Source of the DNA: Pseudoalteromonas viridis
GTDB taxonomy: Bacteria > Pseudomonadota > Gammaproteobacteria > Enterobacterales > Alteromonadaceae
Assembly (NCBI RefSeq): GCF_017742995.1
Contig: NZ_CP072425.1
Location: 124,001 to 188,000, forward strand
Direction of reading: 5' to 3'
DNA length: 64,000 nt
The notes beneath the pieces were generated by a model. That model was not told the origin of the DNA, searched no databases, and saw nothing but the letters and a program-made list of their open reading frames with translations. Of this stretch, positions 56,418-64,000 are shown in pieces; within the stretch, counting starts at the first letter, position 1; the number at the start of each line of letters is the position of its first letter. The translations under genes and the position numbers were made by a program.

Positions 56418-58604
56418 ATGTATGTGGTTAACGCGCTGCGCCCTGACCGCATGACCCGCTATGCCACAGCGCTGGCGGGTTTGCTCCTGCTACTGTTTTG
56501 GCTGGATTGGCGATATCCATTGCCCCAGCCCTATCCGGATGGGCCCGCCACTGTGGTCACGGCCCGCGACGGACAACAGCTGCGCGCTTTCAGTGATGAT
56601 CAGGGGGTCCACCGCTATCAGGTAACGCTGGCAGACGTTGACCCCTTTTACCTCACTGCCTTACTCGATTATGAAGACCGATGGTTTTACTACCACCCCG
56701 GCGTTAATCCGCTGGCGCTGTGCAGAGCCTTGTGGCAATGGCTGGCGCATGGTCGGATCATTTCCGGTGGCTCTACCCTCAGCATGCAGGTAGCACGACT
56801 GCTTGACCCGCACGAACGCTCCATACCCGGCAAGCTGAAGCAGATTTTCAGAGCCGTCCAACTGGAATGGCATTACAGCAAACCTGAGATCCTCACTTTG
56901 TATCTCAATCTGGCCCCCTTTGGTGGCAACATAGAAGGCGTCGAAGCGGCCTCGCGACGTTACTTCAATAAGCCTGCAAAGTCCTTGTCTATTAACCAAT
57001 CTGCTTTGCTGGTTGTGCTGCCACAAAAACCCTCGCATAACCGCCCGGACCGCTATCCAGAGCGCGCCCGGGCAATGCGCAATAAGGTACTCAGACGCCT
57101 GGCCGACAGCCAGCTGGTCAATGCCGAACAACTGGCGCTTCTGAGCCAGGAGCCGGTGCGTTTATCCGCGCCTTCACAGCCCCCTCTGGCACCCCTGTTA
57201 AGCCGTCGCTTAAAGCGTCAGCACCCCACTTCTCATGTGATCCGCACGACTTTGGATCATGACTTACAACAGCGTCTCAGCCAACTATTGGCCAATACTA
57301 AGCAAAGATTAACGGGCAAAAGTTCGGCTGCGGTGCTGATCGTAGATAATCAGCATGCCAAAGTATTGGCCTATCAGGGATCGGTTGATTTTAGCGATGA
57401 CAGTCGCTTCGCGCATGTTGATATGATCCGGGCGGTACGCTCACCGGGTTCAACACTGAAACCCTTTATTTACGGGCTGGGGCTGGATCTGGGCTTGATC
57501 CACAGTCAGAGCCTGATGAGCGATATTCCAAGTGACTTTGACGGATACAAGCCGCAAAATCTCAACGGCCGTTTTAGTGGCGCAGTGAGTGTCACCAAAG
57601 CACTGCAACACTCCCTCAATGTACCGGCTATCCAGCTACTGCATCGCATCGGTGCCGCGCGTTTTGAGCAACAACTCAGTCATGCCAAAGTGGCACTGCA
57701 TCATCAGGATGCTAACCTGGCGGTTGGACTCGGTGGCACCGGGATTGAGTTAGTTGAGCTGGCAAGGCTCTACCGCGCCCTGGCCAGTCAGGGCCAGGTG
57801 CAGGATTTATCGTTTGTTGAAAACGACTCCCGCCACCCGAACCCGGCATTTTCTTTGCTGTCTCCTGCTGCCAGCTGGATCACGTTTGAGATGCTCAGTC
57901 AGCTGTCTGCACCGGATCGGGTGGTCCCCAGCAACCGCCGCAAGATTGCCTGGAAAACCGGAACCAGTTATGGCTATCGGGATTTCTGGTCGGTCGGTGT
58001 CAGCGCAGACTACACCGTGGCGGTCTGGGTCGGCCGGCCCGATGCCAGCCCGGTGGTCGGATATTTGGGCGCCACACGCGCGGCCCCTTTGATGTTTGAT
58101 GTGTTCGATTTACTGCCTGCAGATACCCGCCCCCTGCCAAGGCCCGCGCAAGTTGAGCCCGTACAGATCTGCTGGCCGGGCGGGCTGGCACGTCAGGATA
58201 CGCCAGATAGCGCATGCCACACGCAACTCACGGCCTACACCCTCAATGGCATGACACCGCCAACTATGCACAGTCAGGGGAATTTTGTCACTGAGCCTGG
58301 CTGGCCTGCTGAGCTTGCCAGCTGGCAGGCCCAAAACAATGCGCCCGTGAAACAGCCGGACCACACGCAGATCCGTATCGCCGCGCCGCGCAGCGGTCAG
58401 CATTATTACCGGCAACAGGTTTTGGCGATCCCCTTGAGCGTATCGGGTGTTGGCAGTGAGCAAGCAGAAGCGGTGCGCTGGTATGTCAATCATGCACCAC
58501 ATGACTCAACCACCCTGGCACTGTCCGAGTATCAGGGCAAAGTGGTCATCACAGCGTGTGTTGCACAGCAGTGTGACCAGCAGCATATCGTGGTGCACCC
58601 TTAA
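56418..58604 (+). CDS. pbpC: Penicillin-binding protein 1C
   Basis: 728 residues: N-terminal membrane anchor (TALAGLLLLLFWLDW), family 51 glycosyltransferase with EDRWFYYHPGVN (Glu86) and GGSTLSMQVARLL, transpeptidase domain with SPGSTLK (Ser345), SLN and KTGTSYG motifs, and a C-terminal BiPBP_C domain. It polymerises and may cross-link peptidoglycan. ATG 56418 is used; ATG 56451 is also possible. In one transcript with alpha-2-macroglobulin. Confidence 0.94.
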   Translation: MYVVNALRPDRMTRYATALAGLLLLLFWLDWRYPLPQPYPDGPATVVTARDGQQLRAFSDDQGVHRYQVTLADVDPFYLTALLDYEDRWFYYHPGVNPLALCRALWQWLAHGRIISGGSTLSMQVARLLDPHERSIPGKLKQIFRAVQLEWHYSKPEILTLYLNLAPFGGNIEGVEAASRRYFNKPAKSLSINQSALLVVLPQKPSHNRPDRYPERARAMRNKVLRRLADSQLVNAEQLALLSQEPVRLSAPSQPPLAPLLSRRLKRQHPTSHVIRTTLDHDLQQRLSQLLANTKQRLTGKSSAAVLIVDNQHAKVLAYQGSVDFSDDSRFAHVDMIRAVRSPGSTLKPFIYGLGLDLGLIHSQSLMSDIPSDFDGYKPQNLNGRFSGAVSVTKALQHSLNVPAIQLLHRIGAARFEQQLSHAKVALHHQDANLAVGLGGTGIELVELARLYRALASQGQVQDLSFVENDSRHPNPAFSLLSPAASWITFEMLSQLSAPDRVVPSNRRKIAWKTGTSYGYRDFWSVGVSADYTVAVWVGRPDASPVVGYLGATRAAPLMFDVFDLLPADTRPLPRPAQVEPVQICWPGGLARQDTPDSACHTQLTAYTLNGMTPPTMHSQGNFVTEPGWPAELASWQAQNNAPVKQPDHTQIRIAAPRSGQHYYRQQVLAIPLSVSGVGSEQAEAVRWYVNHAPHDSTTLALSEYQGKVVITACVAQQCDQQHIVVHP

Positions 58605-58632
58605 GTAACAACATATCGTGGTGCCCCCTTAA
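58586..58632. repeat. Short direct repeat at the end of pbpC
   Basis: CATATCGTGGTGCACCCTTAA, which includes the pbpC stop, recurs 26 bases later with one change (GTGCCCCC). It is a local duplication of the gene end. Confidence 0.7.
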
Positions 58633-58642
58633 CTGAAACCAG

Positions 58643-59017
58643 TTACTGCATAGCGGTTTTTAGATAGCCCACCACAGTGTGTAAATCGACCAGACGTTGC
58701 TGGGCTTCCTCTTTGCTTATTCCCTGAATGGCCTCATAGTCATCAAGAAAAATAGCACTGTCATAATCCCCCGTGCTGGCATTTCTGACATACACCAGTA
58801 CGTAGCAATAGCGTAAAATAGAATCCAGATAGCGGAAAAATTCGATGTCGTCAGCACTGAGTTCAGGCTTTACACCACTGCCGAGCCGGTTAATAAACAC
58901 CTGCTTAACATAAACACTTTGCTCTCCGCTGGTATACTTAACAACACCGTAACAGCCATTGTTATTTATTGATTCAGTGAAGATATCTGCGACTGGTAGC
59001 AAGCCTGGCTGATGCAT
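58643..59017 (-). CDS. Unknown soluble protein
   Basis: 124 residues, no signal peptide or membrane helix: mixed strands (CYGVVKYTSGEQSVYVKQVF), then ELSADDIEFFRYLDSIL and a C-terminal helix (AQQRLVDLHTVVGYLKTAM). GAGG lies a few bases before the ATG. I do not recognise the family. Convergent with pbpC, 38 bases apart. Confidence 0.6.
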   Translation of the reverse strand: MHQPGLLPVADIFTESINNNGCYGVVKYTSGEQSVYVKQVFINRLGSGVKPELSADDIEFFRYLDSILRYCYVLVYVRNASTGDYDSAIFLDDYEAIQGISKEEAQQRLVDLHTVVGYLKTAMQ

Positions 59018-59095
59018 AACCTCGTTCCTGATAACATTAGTTTCATATAATGTTAGAACAAAATTACAAAATGACTATAAATTGACATGAATAAT

Positions 59096-59126
59096 CCCCA
59101 AAAGCGCCCGAAATACCCTTTTGGGG
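59096..59126. terminator. Hairpin before the ABC permease 3' end
   Basis: CCCCAAAAG and CTTTTGGGG form a 9-bp stem with a 13-base loop, 26 bases past the permease stop. A likely end for the permease transcript, without a long T run. Confidence 0.45.
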
Positions 59127-59151
59127 AAAATATAATCTAATTGCTTTCGCC

Positions 59152-60360
59152 TCAAACGCTGCGTGTTGCCAGGGCTGGTGATACCCTGGCCGCCATCCAG
59201 GCAGGCTGACACACAGCCAGCTGACCTACGATGAGGATAACCCCTCCTACCAGAAGCAAATACATTACCGGGACCGGTGCCATATCAAAGTAGTTCACCA
59301 GCTGCACGTTAGCGAGCAGCGCGCATAGAACGCCCAGCGTAATGCCGATAAAGGTGACTATGGCATTTTCCGTCATACAGTAACGTAGGATGTCTGCTCT
59401 ACTGGCCCCGAGGGCTCTGCGCGTACCGATCTGCTTGCGACGTTTAACAATCGTAAAACGAGCCTGACCAAATATCCCCAAAAGCGTCAGTAACACCAGT
59501 CCTGCAATCACCCAGTATAAGGTCTTAATAGCCGCACGCTCAGATTTGAACTTTTCCTGGCGGATCTGTTGATAATCCAGCAGCCGGTCCAGCTGGCGGC
59601 CGGGGGTTTTCAGTAATAATTGCGCCACGTCTAATTTGGCCTGCTCGCGCTGTCCGGGCATTGCCCGCACCAGTATCTTAATGTCATTTCCGATACTGCG
59701 CAGTGGCGCTAACACCGTATTATCGTGTGAATACCAGTCAGGCCATACCGACTTCAGTTCTTTGACTATGCCCTTCACCAGCACCGGTTTGTAATCAAGA
59801 TAAACTGTCGTTCCCAGTATTGCGCGCCAGTCATCCGGGTAATACAACTCGGCAAACCCTTTGGATACCAAAGCGTGTGTTGGATCGGCGCTATAATCTA
59901 TCGAGTCCAGGATCTCCCCTTCGCTGGGTCCTTCACCCGCAATAAGCTCCAGCCCCATCGCCGCAATGGCATGTTCGTCACCAGTGTAATAACCGGTATA
60001 AATATTCATGTCTTCTTCGGTCGGTCCTAACCCCGTCGGAACATAGCTGCCCCAGTTGCTCAGTGGGAAGGCATTCATCACAGTGACATTTTCAACACTC
60101 GATAAGTTGCGAATGTCACGCAGATCCTGCTTTACAAGCGCAATCATTTCCTCCGCCTGATTGCTCTGTACATTGGTCTCAAGCGTAAACACGACGTCTT
60201 CATCCAGACCACTGGGCTCAACTAACATCGCCTCTTTTTGAATGATCAGGTAGACCGCATTGACCAAAATGGTAAAGGTCACTGCGATTTGTAAAATCAG
60301 CAACAGGGGGGCCGATTTTGCCCGCCACAGGGTACTTAATATAGGCTTTAAATCCTTCAT
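59152..60360 (-). CDS. ABC transporter permease, MacB/FtsX type (B copy 1)
   Basis: 402 residues: TM1 (SAPLLLILQIAVTFTILVNAVYLI), a periplasmic MacB_PCD-like domain of about 230 residues, and three C-terminal helices of the FtsX domain with the coupling stretch KRRKQIGTRRALGASRADILRY. About half the residues match the B copy at 61847-63052, so the two arose by duplication. It follows the A copy after 10 bases. No ATPase is in the window; it probably lies beyond the right edge. Confidence 0.85.
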   Translation of the reverse strand: MKDLKPILSTLWRAKSAPLLLILQIAVTFTILVNAVYLIIQKEAMLVEPSGLDEDVVFTLETNVQSNQAEEMIALVKQDLRDIRNLSSVENVTVMNAFPLSNWGSYVPTGLGPTEEDMNIYTGYYTGDEHAIAAMGLELIAGEGPSEGEILDSIDYSADPTHALVSKGFAELYYPDDWRAILGTTVYLDYKPVLVKGIVKELKSVWPDWYSHDNTVLAPLRSIGNDIKILVRAMPGQREQAKLDVAQLLLKTPGRQLDRLLDYQQIRQEKFKSERAAIKTLYWVIAGLVLLTLLGIFGQARFTIVKRRKQIGTRRALGASRADILRYCMTENAIVTFIGITLGVLCALLANVQLVNYFDMAPVPVMYLLLVGGVILIVGQLAVCQPAWMAARVSPALATRSV

Positions 60361-60370
60361 TGTGCGACTC

Positions 60371-61705
60371 CTATTGGCTTTTTAGCTGAGCTGAGGGTTG
60401 GATTTGAGTAGCCCGGTAAATAGGCCATAACCCAAATAACGTGCTGCTAAACACCGCCAGCACCACCGTCAGCACAGCCAGCGCTGTGGTCATTTGCATT
60501 AAGCCTTCGGGTAAATGCGCAAAAGTATCGGCGGTTAAGCGCAATCCCAGCTGAGCCAATGTCAGCCCTAAAATACCACCCAAAGTACCTATCAGCACTG
60601 TTTCGCAACCAAACTGTACGGCAATATGCTGTTTGCTGGCACCAACCGCTCTGCGCAAGCCCACTTCGGCGCCTTTACCATAAAACTTAATCAACATCAG
60701 ACCCATACAATTGAGCAGGCAGGCAATCAAGAAGGCAAACGCCAGCCATACCGCGATCCGATCATCGTCCTCGATTACGTGATCTTCGATAAGCGACTCA
60801 TTGATATCAAAAAGCTCGCTCGGTTTTTCCCGGGCAAAGCGCCCGCCGCTTTTCTGCTCCTCGGCATAGGCGTTAATATAGTCGGTATAATCGTCGCGCT
60901 GCGTCGCGTGTTCCAGTTCTACCCAATAACGGATCCAGACACACTCTGAAGCCAGGAAGCTTTCCAATGAGCCATCATCGAGAACGGTCCAGCATCGCCA
61001 GCCCATTTCTCCTTTTGACAGCAAGTTGTTGTTGACCTGAAACTGAAAAGGCGTAAACAAAGGATACGGCAAATTATGCGCGCGATTTGGCCCCTGAAAA
61101 ACCTGCGGGAGTGGTGCCCAGCTATCAATGACCCCGACAACCCTCACCAGGTGCGGGCCAACAAAGATATGCTGACCAACGGAATTTGCGCCGCCAAACA
61201 GGCGGTCGTTGGTTTGCTTGTCCAGTACCACCAGCGCAGCGCCTTTTTTATCTTCGCTATCGGACCAAGGAGACCCAAACAGAAAAGGCACATCGAAGAT
61301 TTCAAAAAAGTCGTTGTTGACCGAGTTAAAGCGCAGCATTTTAGCTTCTTTTTCAGTCTGCTCTTCGCTGCGGACCATGCTTTTATACATGACGACCGCG
61401 CTCTGGCGCAGGCCTTTGGCGTCCTCCAGCAAGTTTATGGTGTCCATGTAGGTCATCATCGGGGGGAGCATTTCTTCCCCTCTGGACAACTGGTAGGCCT
61501 TGTCCGGGCTCCAGCTGCTCAGACGCACAGAGAAAACCCGATCACTTTTTTCCGGTAAGGGGTCTTTTGCCATCATAATGCTGACGGTCGAGGTGATCAT
61601 GGTGGCCGCGATACCCATGGCAATCGTGCCAATCATCAAAATACTCAGTAGCGGCGTCTTTTTAAGACTGATCCAGGCGAGTTTAAAGTAGTAACCTATC
61701 AACAT
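60371..61705 (-). CDS. ABC transporter permease, MacB/FtsX type (A copy 1)
   Basis: 444 residues: TM1 (TPLLSILMIGTIAMGIAATMI), a MacB_PCD domain containing NDFFEIFDVPFLFGSPW and an FtsX domain with GKGAEVGLRRAVGASKQHIAVQF. The start ATG 61705 has GGAGG at good distance; a GTG six bases earlier is less likely. Partner of the B copy downstream, and paralogue of the partial gene at the right edge. MacB-type permeases move peptides, lipoproteins or small toxins, driven by a separate ATPase. Confidence 0.85.
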   Translation of the reverse strand: MLIGYYFKLAWISLKKTPLLSILMIGTIAMGIAATMITSTVSIMMAKDPLPEKSDRVFSVRLSSWSPDKAYQLSRGEEMLPPMMTYMDTINLLEDAKGLRQSAVVMYKSMVRSEEQTEKEAKMLRFNSVNNDFFEIFDVPFLFGSPWSDSEDKKGAALVVLDKQTNDRLFGGANSVGQHIFVGPHLVRVVGVIDSWAPLPQVFQGPNRAHNLPYPLFTPFQFQVNNNLLSKGEMGWRCWTVLDDGSLESFLASECVWIRYWVELEHATQRDDYTDYINAYAEEQKSGGRFAREKPSELFDINESLIEDHVIEDDDRIAVWLAFAFLIACLLNCMGLMLIKFYGKGAEVGLRRAVGASKQHIAVQFGCETVLIGTLGGILGLTLAQLGLRLTADTFAHLPEGLMQMTTALAVLTVVLAVFSSTLFGLWPIYRATQIQPSAQLKSQ

Positions 61706-61820
61706 TTCCACCGCCTCCGGATAGTACAGTGAGGGGAGAAAAAAGGTACAAACCAGTTTGGTCGATTTGAAATTAAACGCATACTTATTCCTTTATTGAT
61801 TTAATATATTTCCTTTGGAC

Positions 61821-61843
61821 TGGGGTCACCTCATGTGACCCCA
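61821..61843. terminator. Hairpin between the two permease pairs
   Basis: TGGGGTCAC, loop CTCAT, GTGACCCCA: a 9-bp perfect stem 4 bases after the stop of the upstream B copy. It could end or stabilise the first transcript; the remaining 110 bases before the next gene hold no clear promoter. Confidence 0.55.
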
Positions 61844-61846
61844 GTG

Positions 61847-63052
61847 TTATACGCTGCGTGTTGCCAGCGCAGGCGAAACGCGTGCTGCCTGCCAGGCAGG
61901 CTGAATTACCGCACACTGACCAGCCAGCAGAATAGCCAGTGCCCCCACCAATAGATAATCAGCAGGAACCGGCGTCAGGCCAAAGTAGCTCACCAACTGA
62001 GTATTCACCAGTACGGCACAGACCATACCGATAACCACCCCAGTCAGAGTCACTATCAGATTCTCCAGCAAATAGTAACGCAATATCTGTAACTGGTTGG
62101 CACCCAGCGCGCGTCGGGTACCAATTTGCTTGCGGCGCTTGAGGATAGCAAACCGGGCCTGACCAAAAATGGCCAACATAGTCAGGATCAACAAGCCAAC
62201 CAGGACCAGCTGCAGCGTTTGCAGCTCGGCGACATCCGCCCGATAACTTTCCTCCCGGGTCTGGCTGAAAGGCTTCAGCTTATCTATTTGTCTGCCAGGC
62301 GTCATCAGCAACGCCTCTTTGACATCCAGCATAGCCTTATCCAGTGTGCCAGGCTTTGCTCTTACCATCAGGCCTACTTTGTCCTTAATCTCAAACACAG
62401 GTGACAATACCGCGTGATCAAACAGTCGCCAGAAGCTCCAGACCGCTTTAAGGTTGTCCACCACCCCAATCACTTGTTGTGGATCTCCCTGCACATACAG
62501 CGTCTTGCCTAGCACATCACGCCAGTTATCCGGGTGCAGTGTCTGAGCAAGCGCTTTGGAGACTAAAATTTTGCCGCCTGATTTGGCGCCGAAAAACGAA
62601 TGGGTTACATCGCTTCTCTCAAACCATTGCCCGGCAACCAGCTTCAGGTCCAGCGTATCCTTGCTATCGTAATTACTGCCATAATATCCGCTACTGGTGA
62701 GCTTATCTTCATCAGCAGGGCCGTAGCCTATATCAGCTGAGCGACCATAACCACTCAGTGGCACTGACGTGACAGGGATGGCATTCTCAACACTGTCCAG
62801 GTCTTTAATATCGCGGAGCACTTGCTCAAATTCAGCAACCCGGGCTTCACCCGTTTCCTGTAAATTAATAAACAGTGAAAACACCTGAGTTTCATTGAGG
62901 CCACTGGGTGCCGTTACCTTTTCGTGTTTTTGCATCACCATATAGACGGCATTAACGAAAATGGTGAAGGTTAAGGCAATTTGCAAGATCAGCAGCAGCG
63001 GGGACGCCTTGCTGCGCCAAAGCGATTTAAGAATGACTGAAAAATCCTTCAT
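61847..63052 (-). CDS. ABC transporter permease, MacB/FtsX type (B copy 2)
   Basis: 401 residues, close paralogue of the B copy at 59152-60360: same start (MKDFSVILKSLWRSKASPLL), same periplasmic domain plan and FtsX coupling helix (KRRKQIGTRRALGANQLQILRYY), same end (AARVSPALATRSV). It begins 9 bases after the A copy 2 stop. Confidence 0.85.
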   Translation of the reverse strand: MKDFSVILKSLWRSKASPLLLILQIALTFTIFVNAVYMVMQKHEKVTAPSGLNETQVFSLFINLQETGEARVAEFEQVLRDIKDLDSVENAIPVTSVPLSGYGRSADIGYGPADEDKLTSSGYYGSNYDSKDTLDLKLVAGQWFERSDVTHSFFGAKSGGKILVSKALAQTLHPDNWRDVLGKTLYVQGDPQQVIGVVDNLKAVWSFWRLFDHAVLSPVFEIKDKVGLMVRAKPGTLDKAMLDVKEALLMTPGRQIDKLKPFSQTREESYRADVAELQTLQLVLVGLLILTMLAIFGQARFAILKRRKQIGTRRALGANQLQILRYYLLENLIVTLTGVVIGMVCAVLVNTQLVSYFGLTPVPADYLLVGALAILLAGQCAVIQPAWQAARVSPALATRSV

Positions 63053-63061
63053 GACGTCCTC

Positions 63062-64000
63062 CTACAGGCTCTTTAACTGGCTGGATGGCTGGATCCGGGT
63101 AGCACGATAAATCGGCCACAGGCCAAACAATACACTCGCCACCACAGAGAGCACCAAGGTCATCAGCATGATCCTCAGGTCCATTTGCATAATGCTGTCA
63201 TTCAGATAAGTAAAGATTTGCTGAATTAACTGCAAACCAAACTGTGCGAATACCAGCCCCAGTACACCACCCAGAATACCTATCAAAAATGCCTCACACA
63301 AAAACTGCCAACCGATATCCTGGCGGCTGGCACCAACAGCCCGTCGCAAGCCAATTTCACTCCCCTTGCCGTAAAACTTGGTCATCATCAGGCTCATGCA
63401 ATTGAGCAAACACGCCAGCAAAAAGGCAAATGCCAGCCACACGGCCATGTCATTTTCGTTGCTCAGCACGTCAGCCCAGCGCAGGTATTCATCAATGGTA
63501 AATAAGCGACTCAGATTTTCTCTGGCGAAGCGACCTGCCGACTTTTGCTCATCGACATAGACGTTGATGAAATCCATGTAGTCCGCTCTGTCTTTTGCCG
63601 ACTCCAGCTCAACCCAGTAAAACAGCCAGATACAATCCGAGGTGATGAAGTCACTAAACGCGACATCTTCAATATCCTGCCAGCACGCCCAGGTGACATC
63701 ACCGCGAGAGAAGATCTCCTGGTTAATCTGGTATTGCAGTGGCACAAAAAGAGCATGGGGATCATGGTATGCCTGAGACGACAAATAATAAAACCTGGGA
63801 ATAGGGAACCAGTCGTCCATAACACCGACTATTTGCAGCAAGGACTCACCCAACACAATGTGACGGCCCACCGAGTTCACCCCGTCAAACAATTCGTCGT
63901 TCAGCGCTTTGGTGATCACCACAACCTGATTGCCCGCACTATCATCCTGTTCAGACCAGGCACTGCCATACAAAAAAGGCACATCGAACATCGCAAAGAA
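63062..64000 (-). CDS. ABC transporter permease, MacB/FtsX type (A copy 2, 5' end outside window)
   Basis: The frame runs off the right edge. The visible 312 residues start in the periplasmic domain (FFAMFDVPFLYGSAW, aligned with the middle of A copy 1) and end with three FtsX helices and GKGSEIGLRRAVGASRQDIGWQF. About 130 N-terminal residues, including TM1, are missing from the window. Confidence 0.85.
   Translation of the reverse strand, partial: FFAMFDVPFLYGSAWSEQDDSAGNQVVVITKALNDELFDGVNSVGRHIVLGESLLQIVGVMDDWFPIPRFYYLSSQAYHDPHALFVPLQYQINQEIFSRGDVTWACWQDIEDVAFSDFITSDCIWLFYWVELESAKDRADYMDFINVYVDEQKSAGRFARENLSRLFTIDEYLRWADVLSNENDMAVWLAFAFLLACLLNCMSLMMTKFYGKGSEIGLRRAVGASRQDIGWQFLCEAFLIGILGGVLGLVFAQFGLQLIQQIFTYLNDSIMQMDLRIMLMTLVLSVVASVLFGLWPIYRATRIQPSSQLKSL

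Overview
This window looks like chromosomal DNA of a marine gammaproteobacterium, most likely Pseudoalteromonas or a close relative (Alteromonadales). I infer this from the protein sequences, from a sodium-pumping oxaloacetate decarboxylase operon, from small dispersed inverted-repeat elements with ATACCAAT ends, and from the gene order alaS-lysC-csrA and fldB/xerD-dsbC-recJ-prfB-lysS. No phage, integrase-bearing island, rRNA or CRISPR array is visible. The window cuts a gene at each end.

Layout. 0-10.4 kb: tail of an unknown protein, a PatZ-like protein acetyltransferase with a six-helix K+ channel, and on the other strand a DUF3283-like protein, a GNAT enzyme and a giant beta-propeller/PAS/GGDEF/EAL receptor whose signal peptide is out of frame with the body; then a solute-binding-like protein and a DUF1289 protein. 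10.6-11.3 kb: a six-tRNA operon (Phe-Thr-Phe-Phe-Thr-Phe) with a clear promoter and terminator. 11.5-14.8 kb: a hybrid sensor kinase and a small membrane protein. 14.8-18.6 kb: a MITE-like element and oadGAB with two TTGGT-N3-ACCAA boxes upstream. 18.7-25.4 kb: a YcxB-like protein, csrA, lysC, alaS, recX, a membrane protein and ribA. recX is not next to recA here.

25.5-35.1 kb is the accessory-looking part: a three-gene module (outer-membrane barrel, PstS-like periplasmic protein, CHASE8/HAMP/PAS/GGDEF diguanylate cyclase) that resembles the YfiBNR arrangement; DUF3087; a TonB / ECF sigma factor / likely anti-sigma set; and an NhaC-family permease, RpiR regulator and NamZ-like exo-muramidase, which together suggest a cell-wall amino-sugar locus. 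35.2-36.6 kb: a tRNA-Ser(GCT)-4xArg(ACG) operon followed by five decayed tRNA-Arg copies, each with its own intrinsic terminator. This is the most unusual structure in the window.

36.7-44.2 kb is a conserved housekeeping block: lysS, prfB (with its programmed +1 frameshift), recJ, dsbC, xerD and divergent fldB. 44.2-48.8 kb: AraC regulator / SRPBCC / fatty-acid-hydroxylase-type membrane protein, an MBL-fold lipoprotein preceded by a three-copy operator, and an AraC-GyrI regulator. 48.7-51.6 kb: manC-manB (GDP-mannose supply). 51.9-58.6 kb: alpha-2-macroglobulin and pbpC, a periplasmic defence/repair pair. 58.6-64 kb: an unknown protein and two tandem pairs of MacB/FtsX-type ABC permeases, the last cut by the window edge.

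All domain calls come from reading the sequences by eye; no database search was run.
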